From Brachionus plicatilis (lineage: Eukaryota > Rotifera > Eurotatoria > Ploima > Brachionidae), in assembly GCA_010279815.1 (NCBI GenBank), contig QEOQ01000191.1, positions 922,846 to 986,845 on the forward strand: a DNA stretch of 64,000 bases, read 5' to 3'. Below the pieces are notes generated by a model. The model saw nothing but the letters and a program-made list of their open reading frames with translations, did no database searches and was not told the origin of the DNA. A program made the position numbers and the translations under genes. Positions 11,311 to 22,569 of this stretch are shown here, piece by piece; positions within the stretch are counted from its first letter, which is position 1; each line of letters starts with the position of its first letter.

Positions 11311-12407
11311 GGTAAATAAATAATAATAATAGCTAATGCTCCTTTGGATTAAAAAATATTAAAATAAGTTAAGTAATAAATAAGGTAGAATATAAAGAAG
11401 AAAATTAAAAAAAAATAAACTTAAATGTGAGTGTTAAAAAATATAATTTTTGTGTTGGTATAAAAATAACTAACACATTGTCATGTGTCGGAAAGAATTG
11501 AAAAAATATTAAAATATTACATTTATATGAGAATATAAAAAAATCAAAAAAATTTCCGAAATTCAAATTATATTCAGATTTTAAATTCTGATATATATTA
11601 TAGTTTTAAGTTTTAGATTTTGTCATCTACATTAAATAAATTTGACAACATGTTTTTTGTTTAATTTTTTATCCCAAAAATTTTTAATCTGTTGGTAAAT
11701 TAGTTTATTTTTAATCCCAATGTAGCTATTATCTCAGTTAATTTATTTATTTTTGTCAGTAAAATATAGTTGTATTTATCAGTCCATTTAATGGGCACAA
11801 AAATATTGTTAAAAATCTTTAAAATGTCAGAAATGAAACGGCGTCAAAATTATAATAATAATAATAATAATATAAGTTACAACAAGCTAGCAAGCTAGAC
11901 TTGCGAAGAAGGGAAACAGTAGGATCCCATCTAATTAGTGTTTTTTTTTGCTATATTTTATGCCTAATATATTCTTTGACTTTAGTAATAAAATAATTCT
12001 TGTTGCATAAGTTTTTTTATAATATTTTTTAAAAAACTTTTAAATTTATTTTTATATATGAATTTTTTTTAAACCATGGAGCTAATACCCGACATGAATT
12101 TAAAAAAAAAATTTTAATAAAATGTATAAATAGAATTAAAGTTGAATGTCTTTTTTTCGAAGTTTTTTGAAATGTTAAGTTTTTGAGAAACTTTAGTTGA
12201 AAAAATATTGCCTATTCCAAATAGGTTCCCGAATTTTACCAAAAAAGTAAAACAATAAACAAAAATTTACACCAAATAATGTAATTAATTTTGCTTAAAA
12301 AATATTCATCTTTAATATACTTACATTTATAATCTAAACAAGACAAAATAATGGCTTTAGAAAAAATATTTTAATTTTTGTTGAAAAATATGTAAAACTT
12401 AACAAAA
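11311..12407. other. Non-coding stretch upstream of the CSRNP gene
   Basis: About 1.1 kb of AT-rich sequence with no supported gene. The one structured part is the (AAT)n-linked dispersed repeat at 11851-11920. The CSRNP promoter must lie at its right end; no convincing core motif was picked out. Confidence 0.5.
11851..11920 (+). repeat. Dispersed repeat next to an (AAT)n tract, copy 1
   Basis: An (AAT)n run is followed by ATAAGTTACAACAAGCTAGC and AAGCTAGACTTGCGAAGAAG. The inverted copy is at 28768-28828 and differs at about one base in 45. A more diverged copy is at 49742-49800 (ATAAGCTACGACAAGC). It is probably the end of a retroelement family that is tailed or anchored by trinucleotide repeats. 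Confidence 0.6.
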
Positions 12408-13301
12408 ATGAATGAAAATGTAAACAACCATGTCCAAGATGAGACACAAAACATCCAAATCAAGTCTTCCATAAAAACTGAATCATGTAACAAAAGGGAA
12501 AAAAAATCTGTCAAATTCAACAAAGTTGATGTGTATCATTTTGATCGTTGCCAAGGATATCTAAGCATACCTGGCTCTGAAAACCATCAAAACTCAATTA
12601 CACTGGGAATGGAATACCTCCACAATGACTATGATTCTTTTCTCACTCAGGAAGAATTTCTCAAATTCAAGAGAAAATTAGACCTTGATAGAATACAAAA
12701 TTTTTTAAATTCAATTGACAGTAATGAATTGTCACCTTTAAATGATGAAATCGTTGATAGAGCAAAAGAAGTGTTGTCCAAAAGAGATTATTATGAAGAA
12801 AATATAGAGCAAGATCTGGCTATTTCTGCTGACATCTTATGTCCAATTTTAACAGTAGAGCAAAGAATAGAAAAATTGATCGACATGGGATATGACCGCG
12901 ATGAAATAGACATTAAAGAGTCTGAAGATATAAATTTGATACGCAAATCAAGACTTATATGTGGATGCTCTTGCAGTAAAATGAACATGGTGTGTGGGGA
13001 AAACGGCGATCTGTGTTCGTGTTTTGCCAACGGCATCAGTTGTCAAATTGATCGAATTAAATTTCCGTGCAGTTGTAGTTTAAAACGATGCAAAAATTTG
13101 AACGGAATGAAGCGTTTTAATCCAAAAAGTATTTTGGATCATTATAAAAAAGTGCTGCATGGCAAAAATGAAGATAATGAGGATGAACCTAAACCAAAAA
13201 GGAGGAAGCGTAAGGGTGCGAATGCAAAACCGCCTGCTAAACGAAAAAAAATTATCCATCAAAAAATAGAGAATGATATGTCTAATTGTGCAGTCGAATA
13301 A
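12408..13301 (+). CDS. CSRNP: Cysteine/serine-rich nuclear protein (CSRNP/AXUD1 family)
   Basis: A single-exon gene of 297 residues, a nuclear DNA-binding regulator by family. The N-terminal conserved block is at about residues 35-70 (VKFNKVDVYHFDRCQGYLSI, then SITLGMEYLH), matching the V.F..V.VY.F.R.QG....P and TLGM motifs of CSRNPs. The cysteine-rich domain at about 185-230 contains CGCSCSKMNMVCGENGDLCS, CFANGISCQIDRIKFPCSC and RCKN, followed by RFNPKSILDHYKKVLH, again in family order. The C-terminus is strongly basic (KPKRRKRK and PAKRKK), a likely nuclear localisation signal. Vertebrate members are larger, with long acidic tails; this is a compact version. In other animals members respond to axin or TGF-beta signalling and influence apoptosis and ciliogenesis; none of that can be read from the sequence here. 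Confidence 0.92.
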   Translation: MNENVNNHVQDETQNIQIKSSIKTESCNKREKKSVKFNKVDVYHFDRCQGYLSIPGSENHQNSITLGMEYLHNDYDSFLTQEEFLKFKRKLDLDRIQNFLNSIDSNELSPLNDEIVDRAKEVLSKRDYYEENIEQDLAISADILCPILTVEQRIEKLIDMGYDRDEIDIKESEDINLIRKSRLICGCSCSKMNMVCGENGDLCSCFANGISCQIDRIKFPCSCSLKRCKNLNGMKRFNPKSILDHYKKVLHGKNEDNEDEPKPKRRKRKGANAKPPAKRKKIIHQKIENDMSNCAVE

Positions 13302-14876
13302 AATTAAATTTTAAATCAAAAATTAAAAAAATTTAAAAAGTCATAATTTTTGTAATTAATTAAAAAAAAATTTTTTATTAGTTATAGTACCATTTCAATA
13401 TGTTTAAATAAATGAACTCATCTATAGATTTTAATTAATATTTAATATTTAATTATCTTTGGTAAGCTTCCAGACTTTTCAATAGAATAGTATTTTTTCT
13501 TAAAAAATTTAAAAAATTGTCTTTTTAAGAGATACATAATTTTTTTTTAATAATAAAATATTGAATTGAAAAATCATATTTTTAGTATCATCAGCATGAA
13601 TTTATTTATTTATTGCTAAATAATAGCAACACAATTTTTAGCCAAAATTAACCTTACAAAAAGGCGTATTCAACTTTAATAACTCTAATTTCTGATTTAT
13701 CAATAATTTTGCTTGATGATTTATTTTTATAAATAACATGCTAAAAATTGTTATTCTTTTTAATATTATTAATAAGAACCAAAATTTCAGATTTAACTCA
13801 ATTCTCTTTATCAAAAAATATATTAAAAAAAATTAAAAATCCTTTTTGTATTGGATTCCAATCGATGTTCTTGTTTCTTATTTTGTTTGGGATTTTGTGC
13901 AAAAAAATTTACCAACTAAAATTAGTAGATAGTGAAATTTAAATTTTATTTTATAAATCATCTAAAAAATTTTGATATCTACAAATAAATAGCAAAAAAC
14001 ATTTATTATTGTAAAATAAATTTTAGTGAGCTTTTGCTAAGCTTCCTTTTATTAATTGTTATCGCATTCGCTAAATATTTTTTGTTCAGAATCATTTAAT
14101 TGAATTTAAGGCAAATTGAAGTTTAAGATCAAATTTTTAGATCAAAACGGTCATTTAAAATTTTAAAACTTAATTAATCTAATTATTTTAATAATTTTTA
14201 AGAAATAAATACTAAACATTACTAGACATGTTATGTCTAATAATAGTTCATTATCAAATTAACATCATAATGATTGATCTCTAATTTATTTAACAAAAAC
14301 AATCAATAATTTAAATAATTCAGGTTAAGTTAATTCACAAATACAAATTTATAACTTTTATATCCATTCATTCAAACTGAAATAATTTTATTTTACTATT
14401 TTAATAAATTTTAAATTTTAAAACAGTTAATTTTTTTGTCTTTAAAAGTAAGTTTTCATTAAAATCAATTAAAATATTTAAACCTATTTAAGTTCAATAA
14501 AAAGGGACATTTTAAAATTTTAAATATTAAAATACTTGACATGACATGTCAAGTAGTTGCTTTTGAAAAAATTTATTTTTTCTCTGTTATAAAAAAAATA
14601 TTACAATTTATATTTTGATCTTTTGATATTGATCTCAAACTTCAATTCGCCGAATTTAAATGAAAATTATTGAAATTTTTTATTTCAATAATTTTTTATT
14701 CAAAATCAAGAAAAATAAAAAGAGAGTTTACATTGCAATAAAAAATAAACAAAAATAAATTTTTTTTGAAAATTACTAAAAATAATTTTAGGTTCTTTAT
14801 TTTTGGGGATACAACATAAATTTAAACACAAAAAGAATAAATTGTCTCTAAAAAAAGTACTAAAATAAAAAAAATA
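13302..14876. other. Non-coding AT-rich stretch
   Basis: About 1.6 kb without a supported gene. Features seen are a near-perfect palindrome at 14533-14555 and, after it, a block at about 14560-14650 that resembles 59895-59985. The open frame at 13748-13942 has no family resemblance and is AT-biased noise. Confidence 0.5.
14533..14555. repeat. Palindrome TACTTGACATG-A-CATGTCAAGTA
   Basis: Perfect 11-bp arms surround a single central base. A related imperfect palindrome, TAGACATGTTATGTCTA, lies 300 bp upstream at about 14225. It could be a protein-binding site or the core of a worn MITE; nothing in the neighbourhood decides between these. Confidence 0.6.
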
Positions 14877-15229
14877 TATATGTTACAGTCAAAGCGCGAA
14901 ATTGGGCATTACGCGAATTGCCAATGGCAAAAAATAAACTAGTTGAAAAAACTAAGTTTGCAAAATGACTGATCTTTTTGTGAAATGACATGGCAAAATA
15001 TAAAAAACTAAAAAAAACAAGAAAATTCTGATATAATTTACTAAATGACATGGCAAAATATAAAATTATAGAAATTTTAATAAATAAAAAAGCGAAATAT
15101 TAACTTTTTAATTTTAAACAATTTAATTGAAAATTTTATAAATTCAATTATTTCTTTTATTAATGTTGTATGTGTATGAATTGTGTTAATTTGAAATTTT
15201 AAATTTTTTTAAAAAATATTTAAGTAAAA

Positions 15230-16171
15230 ATGATTGAAACAATTCAAGAGATAGAAGATGCTCTCATTATCCCGAACAATAATGCCGTCCAACAACAAAA
15301 TTTAAATTTAAAAGAAAAATTTACAAATCATCTTTGTCAACATTTCAAAAAGAACCTTCAAATTGACGATTTATCGATCGAGAAAGATAAAATTACTAAA
15401 AAACAGGTTGACTATTTAATAGATATCATCGATAACCATACCAAAGTAAAAAATTGTAATCGCTATCGTAAGAATTATGCTGTCAAAACAACTGGGGACA
15501 TCAAACAATTAATAGAAAAATCTGAAAAAAAAACAAATGGTTTGGTTATTGTTGCAATTGAAGATATGTATGATGTAGTTCTTAAGTTACATGTTGCTGT
15601 CGGATATCAAGGACGAGTTGGCATTCGAAAAGAAGCTATTAAATTTTATGCCAATGTTACTAGACCGATAGTCGATATGTTCTTAGATTATTCGGAAGAA
15701 TATAATTTAAAAAAAAAGAGAAAAAAGAATCATGGTCTAGTAGTGAAGCCGATAGAATCGTCTAATTTCAATTCACGCATGCAAATCGATCTAATTGACT
15801 TTCGTACTCTACCAGATGGTGAATATTGTTGGATCCTCAATTGTCAAGATCATCTCACAAAAGCATGTTGGCTGAAGCCATTAAAATCCAAGACAGCTAA
15901 TGAAGTAGCTATGGCTTTAATTGAAGTCTTTGGCTTATTTGGTGCTCCACAAATATTACAAAGTGATAACGGGAAAGAATTTCGAAACCAGGTCATTGAG
16001 TCATTAAAATTATTATGGCCTGATTTAAATATTATTCATGGTAGAGCTCGAAGACCGCAATCACAAGGGAGTGTTGAAAGGGCTAACGGTGACGTTCAGA
16101 ACATACTCGGTAGTTGGATGAGAATGAACAAATCAACGTTGCTTTCAATTGCATTGAAAAGACAGCGTTAA
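15230..16171 (+). pseudogene. Ginger/KRBA2-type integrase, truncated by an internal deletion
   Basis: The 313-residue frame holds a retroviral-type integrase core that inserts the transposon. The catalytic triad is intact: D187 in MQIDLID, D246 in LQSDNGKEF and E283 in GSVERANGD, giving a D..D36E spacing. Flanking motifs (NCQDHLTKACWL, LFGAPQIL, GRARRPQSQGS) match the family known in databases as KRAB-A domain-containing protein 2-like. The upstream zinc-binding HHCC region is degraded: HVAVGYQGR keeps the histidine half, while the expected C..C pair reads DYSEEY. After WMRMN the frame turns into an unrelated tail (KSTLLSIALKRQR) and stops. The missing stretch would normally carry the rest of the core and the region up to the C-terminal cysteine motif. 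Confidence 0.85.
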
Positions 16172-16398
16172 TAACTGAGTTCTCAATTGAATTTATACCC
16201 AAAGACAAGAAAGATGAGTACGTAAGCGTGGGAGCTAGAGAAGCAGTAAGATTACTCTCAATTGGTCATGGACAAGGCTACCTAAAATGTAATTGTACTG
16301 GTAACTGTGCCACCAAGCGTTGTTCATGTAAGAAAGCTAATCTTAAGTGTAGTTCTAAATGTCATGGCAAAGAATTTAAATGCGCCAATTGTGAATAA
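16114..16398 (+). pseudogene. C-terminal cysteine-rich end of the same transposase, in another frame
   Basis: This 94-codon frame overlaps the end of the integrase frame in a different register. It ends with GQGYLKCNCTGNCATKRC, then SCKKANLKCSSKCHGKEF and KCANC, a CXC-like cysteine cluster that closes KRBA2/Ginger proteins. The distance between the integrase core and this motif is much shorter than in complete family members, so I read a deletion of several hundred bases with loss of frame. It is not an independent gene. Confidence 0.75.
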
Positions 16399-16874
16399 TT
16401 ATTTGTTTTTTAATTTTTTAATTGAATTTGACTTTTTTTATAAATGGATGCCATTCAATTTAATAAATTTTCTTATTTTTTTAAATTTTTAATAATTTTC
16501 TTTTTGTTTTGAATTTACAAATTTGCCAAATAATTAATGGCAATTATTGAATTACATTAAAATCACAAAATTATTTTTTGCCATGTCATTTTCAGAAAAC
16601 TGATGGCAATAAACGAAATTTATATAAAAAAAGAATTTTTATTTTTTGACAATGGTATTTCACGAAAAATCTTGTCATTTCGCGTAATGCCCAATTTCAC
16701 GTTTTGTGGGTAACATATATTTATTATTATTGGCAGCATAAAAGTATTTTCTTGTTTGAAAAGCTCCTGAAGAACAGTATCAATTACAGTAATTAGACTG
16801 TTACATTGGTGTAAAGTAAAACTTAAAACTAATTTTAAATGAATGAAAAGAAAGCTTGATAGACCGGTTTGAAT

Positions 16875-17293
16875 TAGTATTGGGATCCCTACAAGCGGAC
16901 ACAAAAATCAGCCAAAAATTTTAAAAACCGTGACCGTGTCCGCATTAACCGTCCAACTCTGGTCCTGTCAGCAAAACGGTCAAAATTTTGTACCGCCAAA
17001 AAATATGATCAACTTTTTTTGCAGAGAATCCTTAAACTTAATGATATTACTTAAGAAAAAAAAGAAGTATTCTTTAAAAAAAGCTTTTTTAAAAAAAAAT
17101 AAATATTTCTATCTTTATTTTTACATAATTTAAAATTTCTTCGTCAAATAATTACACGATTTAAATGATCGCCAGCATTTTTTTGGCCGTATTTTTTGAC
17201 GGTCTAAAATTTTTGCCGTTTTGTTGACCGGAAATCGACCGCAAAAAACCGTCGGTGAAATGGACCAGTTTGCTCTGGACCCCACCAACACTA
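16875..17293. mobile_element. hAT-type MITE, family 2, copy 1 (419 bp)
   Basis: The element starts TAGTATTGGGATCCCTACAA and ends with CCAACACTA, the inverse of TAGTGTTGG. It is bounded by the 8-bp direct repeat GTTTGAAT (16867-16874 and 17294-17301). The interior is rich in GACCG/CGGTC motifs, far above the GC of its surroundings. The two ORFs seen across it are meaningless. The second copy, with its own duplication, is at 42554-42942. Confidence 0.9.
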
Positions 17294-17301
17294 GTTTGAA
17301 T

Positions 17302-19094
17302 GAAGAACTGATTTTATAGACAATAATACTTGTAAATTAAATGTAATGTAATGCATTATTAAAGTATTTTTATATCACTTTAAATTTATTAAATTTAAAT
17401 CGAAAAAAAATAATGCGAATTTAGAACAAAAATTTTTTTATCTATAAAGCTTTATGAATGAAAAAATATAAAAGCTTAAAGTATAATTAACTTGATTATT
17501 TTTAAATTAAAAAAATTAAGTTAATTAAGTTGGTTGACGAAAAATATTTTAGATTATTTTTCACTTCAAATTATCTTTTAAGGGAGTATAAGTAGAATTA
17601 AGAGACCAAAAAAAAAATTTTTTTAAATAAAACTTAACCTTTTTTCGCCTTTAAATTAATTTAAGATATTAAAATTTTTATTTGATCTATTATTCTGTTT
17701 GTGTATGGATTTCAAATACCAAAAAAGGCCAAATCTGAGGCTAGTTCTTTAGCTGATAAGAAGCAATCGCTGAATTAACCATGAATAAGTGACATCCATT
17801 TGTCGTAATCTTCGACAAATGGGTGTCAAACCGAATCGAGAACTGAGACCCTTAATTTTGTTTTACATTTTGGAGATTAAAAAAAAATTATGCCCATAAT
17901 TTTAAGAATAGTGGGTCGAATAAAAAGTTTTTGGTCTTTGATACCAAAAAACTGGATGATAAAACATACCAATTCTAAAATAACACAAATTTTTCTAAGA
18001 TTGTTTTTAGATCAAAAGAAAAGCATCCTTATAATTTATAGACTAAAATTATCAAAAAAAGTGCACCTTTTTCACTTCAAATTGAATCTTGTAGCTTGTA
18101 CCTCTTTTTTTTCTTAAAAAATCAGATCAAAATTAGAACAAATCTGTGGTTTTTATTCTTTCTTTCTTTTATTTAAATGAAGTTTCTTTAATTTTTTATT
18201 CGATTTATTTTAGAGCCTTGGTTACCGAGAAAATTTATTTCCCTCAAAAAATAAAATTTTGGGTTTTAATGTTCGTAGCTTATAAATTTAAAGCCAAAAA
18301 TGGACAATTTAAAATTTCCATTTAAAATAATTAAACTATTAATTCTTCAATCCATTGATTTACTTATAGACTTTGCCCAAATCTCGAAGTAAACTTGATG
18401 AATTAAATTCGTGTTGGATAAGTAAATTCAATTTTTCCATTAAATATTATTGAAATCAAATTTTTGTCAGATGATAAAAATTATTTAAATTAAAAGCTAA
18501 TCTAGTGGTAGAAAAATGATTTTAGTTGTTTACATTTTATAACCTAAAGGATTATTTGAGCTTTCATGAATATATTTTTAGAAATTCAAATTAATTTTAA
18601 ATAATTAACTGGGGTGCATTACGCGACGATTATAGAATTAATTTAAGCTTCAATTTAATTTAAACAGTTGCCTAGGAATTCGATTTAGTTGATTGCTAAA
18701 ACATGCACTCAAATCGCATATTTAAATTGAAAAGAAAAGTTAGCAAATATTGAGTAACAAGAGGCTGTAAGTTTTTTAAAAACCAAAAGTTACCTAGCAA
18801 TCATCGCTATTTAAGTGTTTCTTTTAGCTCTCATCCCTCTGATTTGAAATTAAAAATCAACCAAATTATTGTCCTAAAGTAATTTAAATCTTTAGTCTCT
18901 AGAAATTTCTCCTTTTTCTTTTTCTTTCAAAAATAATCTTACCTAAGCACATATTAAAATGCTATATGATTAAACTTTGTTTAATAAACTTCGAAAATTT
19001 TTTAAATCGAATTTTCCAGATACTTGCTGCATTTAAAAACTTAAAATTTGTTTTTATTTAGATACAAAATAAGGGAAAATAAAATTATTCAAGA
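17302..19094. other. Non-coding AT-rich stretch
   Basis: About 1.8 kb with no supported gene, repeat or RNA. A possible splice acceptor (TTTTTATTTAG, ending near 19061) just before the ubiquitin-fold gene suggests that a 5' untranslated exon of that gene may lie somewhere in this stretch. Confidence 0.45.
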
Positions 19095-19412
19095 ATGCAG
19101 TATATGAAATTACAAATCGAATTCGGAGGAGATATCAACGAGGTATTTAAGCAAAAATTTAAAAAGATATCATTAAAAGTATTCAGATTTAATGCTTAGA
19201 TAATGATTCCTTATGCTGGTGATCCACTAGTTGCAGACTTAATGGTGGCTGTTGAACAGCAACTAAGCGTTCCAGCCGATACGCAGCGTTTAGTATTCAA
19301 AGGACAAAATTTGCATGAATTCCGCGATCAGCCTCTGAAATTCTTCGGCATTTGTAACTCTAACAAAATTAGACTTGTTGGCAGAAAAGCGTTCATCAAA
19401 TCGCAAAATTGA
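19095..19412 (+). CDS. Small ubiquitin-like domain protein (BAG1-type UBL)
   Basis: Two exons, 19095-19142 and 19200-19412, with a 57-bp GT..AG intron in phase 0, encode 86 residues. The protein is almost entirely one ubiquitin fold. It starts MQYMKLQIEFGG, then VADLMVAVEQQLSVPADTQR, LVFKGQNLHEF, PLKFFGI and IRLVGRK. The order and spacing match the UBL domain of BAG1 (QKLIFKGKSL, PLSALGI, LIGKK), which targets the cochaperone to the proteasome. No C-terminal diglycine is present, so it is not a conjugated modifier. The Hsp70-binding BAG domain is absent: a stop follows the UBL directly. It may be a stand-alone UBL protein, or a gene whose alternative 3' exons I cannot see. An upstream in-frame TAA supports the chosen start. 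Confidence 0.75.
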
Positions 19413-20300
19413 TTAGCTTTTATCATACTTTTTAAAATTAGTAATTTTCGGATTTTCGAGCTTAGTTTTTATATTAAGTCTGTAAAATACATTCTTAAAT
19501 ATTAAGTTAATATTAATAAAAATTTAATTATGCTAACATCCAATTTTTCATTTATAAATTAGGACGATTAAAATCAATACCACATAATTTGAATAAAATA
19601 TCCCAAATTTTTTATATTTACCCTCAAATATTTAATATTTAATACATAGAAAATTAATATACACTTAACTAAATAAATATTTCTATCTTATGAAACTTTT
19701 TCTAGAAAAAGGACTTACATTTTTTATCTAGTGAACTTTTTTGTTGATTAAAAATTAGAAAATACAATGGTTTAAATTGAAAAAAAATTCTTTAAAAAAA
19801 TGGTTATATTGGCATGACTTTAAATTTTTCGTTTGCCTCATCATAATTAAGATAAATCAAAAATAAATCACCTCAATAGTTTTAAAATCTTTATTTATAG
19901 ATAAAATAAATTCTTTTAATAAAATAGTCAATTTAATTTGAGAAAATGTCGGCGTTTTGTCTTTTTTTTAACAATTTTATTTATTAAAAAAATAATTTAG
20001 GAAAAGTTTTTCCAGGGCAGTTCCGAATCCTTTTCAGCCTACATGGTTGCAATATGATTAAGATATGTATTAATTATATGTGTATAATTGTAGTAGAAAA
20101 ATTATTAAAAATTAATTTTTTTTTTAACAATTATATCGTCTATTTCGTAACTTACTTCTTTATTTAATGTTAAATTTTTTCAAATACAGATATTAGATTC
20201 AATTCAATTTATTCTCTTTTTAATTTTCATTGAATTACAGAAAAATTGCAACATTAGGGTTGCTAACCGTTAACTTTTTCGTTTAAGGACTAATCAAGGC
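19413..20300. other. Non-coding AT-rich stretch
   Basis: The 3' flank of the ubiquitin-fold gene. AATAAA occurs near 19517, about 105 nt after the stop, a plausible poly(A) signal. Nothing else is recognisable. Confidence 0.45.
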
Positions 20301-20302
20301 TA

Positions 20303-20365
20303 ACCTAAAGTTGTTTAAAAATCCCAAAAAAAAGTCCAAGTCATTAAAAAAAAAAAGTCGTTGAG
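20303..20365. repeat. Fragment of hAT MITE family 1
   Basis: AAAGTTGTTTAAAAATCCC followed by AAAAAAAAGTCCAAGTC matches the inverse of the right end of the MITE at 49833-50141 with one or two changes. No target duplication was found, so it is a degraded fragment. Confidence 0.5.
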
Positions 20366-22560
20366 TTGATTCTGTACTTTTTGCCCAAACATTAGCACCA
20401 AGAACAAGTGCTTTGGCCATTACTCAAAATATTGATGTGCCACTTTGTTTCTGTTCAATCGTTATTTTGATTCGATTAAACAAGATTTTGTGCATACAGA
20501 TTCCTTCGTAGTTGTTGTGAATAAGTATTTCTTTTATGTTCGTACCAAATTTTCTTATCTCATCAAACTCTTTTTCAGAACCTACATATTTTAACATTTT
20601 CACGCACAATGGTACAATATTTTGTATTAATTAAATATCTAAAATTTTAAATTTTAATAAAGAAATATTAAAATTTTTTAGATTTTAAATTTATCTGTCA
20701 ATTGTTTTTATGTTTCTCTTCTTTCCTTGTATAGGGGATTTGTAGACAAATCAAGATTAAAGAATAAGTTTGTTGTAAATAGTTTATTCTAAAAATATAA
20801 AGAAAGAAGTGGCGCCACGTTCCTGAGGGCCACTAAATTAGAAGACTGTAAAAAGTGTGGTTATAGTATAAAGAAAGATTGTAAACAAAGTATGAAGTTA
20901 AATGTTCACTTAAAGTGCTTTAAATAGCAATTGATAAATAATTTTGAATTTAAATGAGAAATTTGCCGACTTTATAGAAAAAAAAAATCTCTTAAATTTG
21001 CTAAGCTTTAAAAATTTTTTTATAGATAAATTAAAAATTGAAACCATGAAAAATATTAATATCTATCAATTTGCTTATTCGTTTATTTATTAAAGAAATG
21101 AATAAAATTTTTGTTTTAAATAATCTTAAGTCTGATTTAACAAAAAATATGTGATGAATTCATTCCACAAATATAAATAACATCATTTGCATTTATAGTG
21201 CACATTTTTGCAAAATGATCTAAAGGAGCAAGGAATATAATGTCATTCTAAAGGCAGGTAGTAGTTGATGATTTATAAAAGGAAATTAAGGTTTAAAAAT
21301 TGATTTTATAAATGAGACAGAGCATAACAAAATGCATAAGATTTTTTTTTAAGTTTCGACCAAAAAGTAAATAAGTAGTAGTAGTAGTGTAAGCTGTAAC
21401 ACATAAAGTGTGAGTGCAGTTTATAACGCTGCACTTTGTCAGCTTGTGGTTTTGGTTATGGCCACATACTTCATAAGTTCATCAATTTCAGCTTCGGTAG
21501 ACCGAATTTTTTCTCATATTTTACACAGTGGTCAAGACGTTTAGTTTTCTTACTACACAATTAGGATAAGAAAAAATTTCTATTCTTACAAAAATAAGTA
21601 TTGTGAAACTATTAATATTATTTTTCAAGAACTAAAGTTCTTTTTCGGCAAGCTAACAAAATAAATATTTAAATTCCATCTTTTTCTTAAAAATTTCTGA
21701 ACTTGTTTAATTTAGTCAACATTTTTAAGAGCCTTGAATGAGTTAATAATTTCAACTCCAATTAAATTTTTGCCTTAAACTAAAAGTAGAAGTTCTCTAT
21801 TTAAGTTTTCATATGGAAAACAGTTAAATTCATTTAGATTGCCTATATTTTTTATATCTCTAATCAGATGTAGAATTTCATGAATGCCAGATAACATTGA
21901 ATTTGTTCAGTAGAATAACAAAATCATTTAACAAAATTTTAATATCTTCTAAAAAATTTATGTTTACTTGTTTCAATATTAATGTCTTTCGCAACGACCA
22001 GATTTATTAAATGGTTTAAAAGGTATCATCGTTCCTTCAATAGGAAAAAAAATTTTAAGCTCATCTAAAATATAAGAACCTTTAACACCACAAAATGCTT
22101 GATTATTTGTTATTTCATGAATTAGATCCTTATGTTAGAATTACGTGAACGTGGTGGTCCTTCGTGATTATAATTTTGGTAGAGATAAACATGAATAGGA
22201 CCTTTTTTTAGTTGATAAATTCTGTCCTTTTTATTAGCATATAGTATTTCCATTAAATTTTTTAAAATTAATAAACGATAGCAACGATGCGCGAGCCGGT
22301 TAATCTACTACAGCTAGAGTTAAAAAAAATTTACAAGCCACAATTTCACCTTTTATTGAAGCTTTTGAATATATCTCACAATGAATGATAGTTGACTTGT
22401 TTATTAAATGCTCAGAAGATTCGAAATTTTTTCAAGTTGGTCGAAAATTTTGATGTGGTAAAATTTTGACATGTCCCATAAACAGTTGTCACATTTTTAG
22501 GTGGAGTTGTTTGAAGTTTTATTCTTGTAAAGAACAATATAAGATTTTAAGAGGAGTCGG
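20366..22560. other. Region without a supported gene; scattered repeat fragments
   Basis: A TGGCGCCA palindrome near 20812 lies in slightly more GC-rich sequence that might be a retroelement leader, but no LTR pair was found. A (TAG)n tract at 21375-21392 is followed by an unidentified 100-bp GC-richer block. The small open frame at 20424-20609 on the minus strand has no recognisable motif. I would not call a gene here. Confidence 0.4.
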
Positions 22561-22569
22561 AATCATCAG

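Larger units (their letters stand above)
14881..16715 (+). mobile_element. Ginger-type DNA transposon with gypsy-like integrase
   Basis: The element starts TGTTAC and ends GTAACA. Its inverted repeats share a GCG(C/T)GAAATTGGGCATTACG block about 16 bp in, and it is flanked by TATA on both sides (14877-14880 and 16716-16719). Subterminal ATGACATGGCAAAATATAAA repeats occur twice on the left and in inverse form on the right. TGTNR termini, a 4-bp duplication and a gypsy-like DDE integrase are the described features of Ginger elements. The two open frames inside (15230-16171 and 16114-16398) are the ends of one original protein joined by a deletion, so this copy is defective. Confidence 0.85.

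Noticed and set aside
11853..11875. Trinucleotide (AAT)n runs as telomeric or centromeric satellites
   Set aside because: They are short, scattered and tied to retroelement-like ends, not long arrays.
20424..20609. 61-codon minus-strand frame with a coding-like look
   Set aside because: No recognisable motif, no flanking exons or signals; chance or relic cannot be separated.
20800..20830. Possible primer-binding site of an LTR retrotransposon (TGGCGCCA)
   Set aside because: A palindrome with no LTR before it, no gag or pol after it and no second LTR copy.
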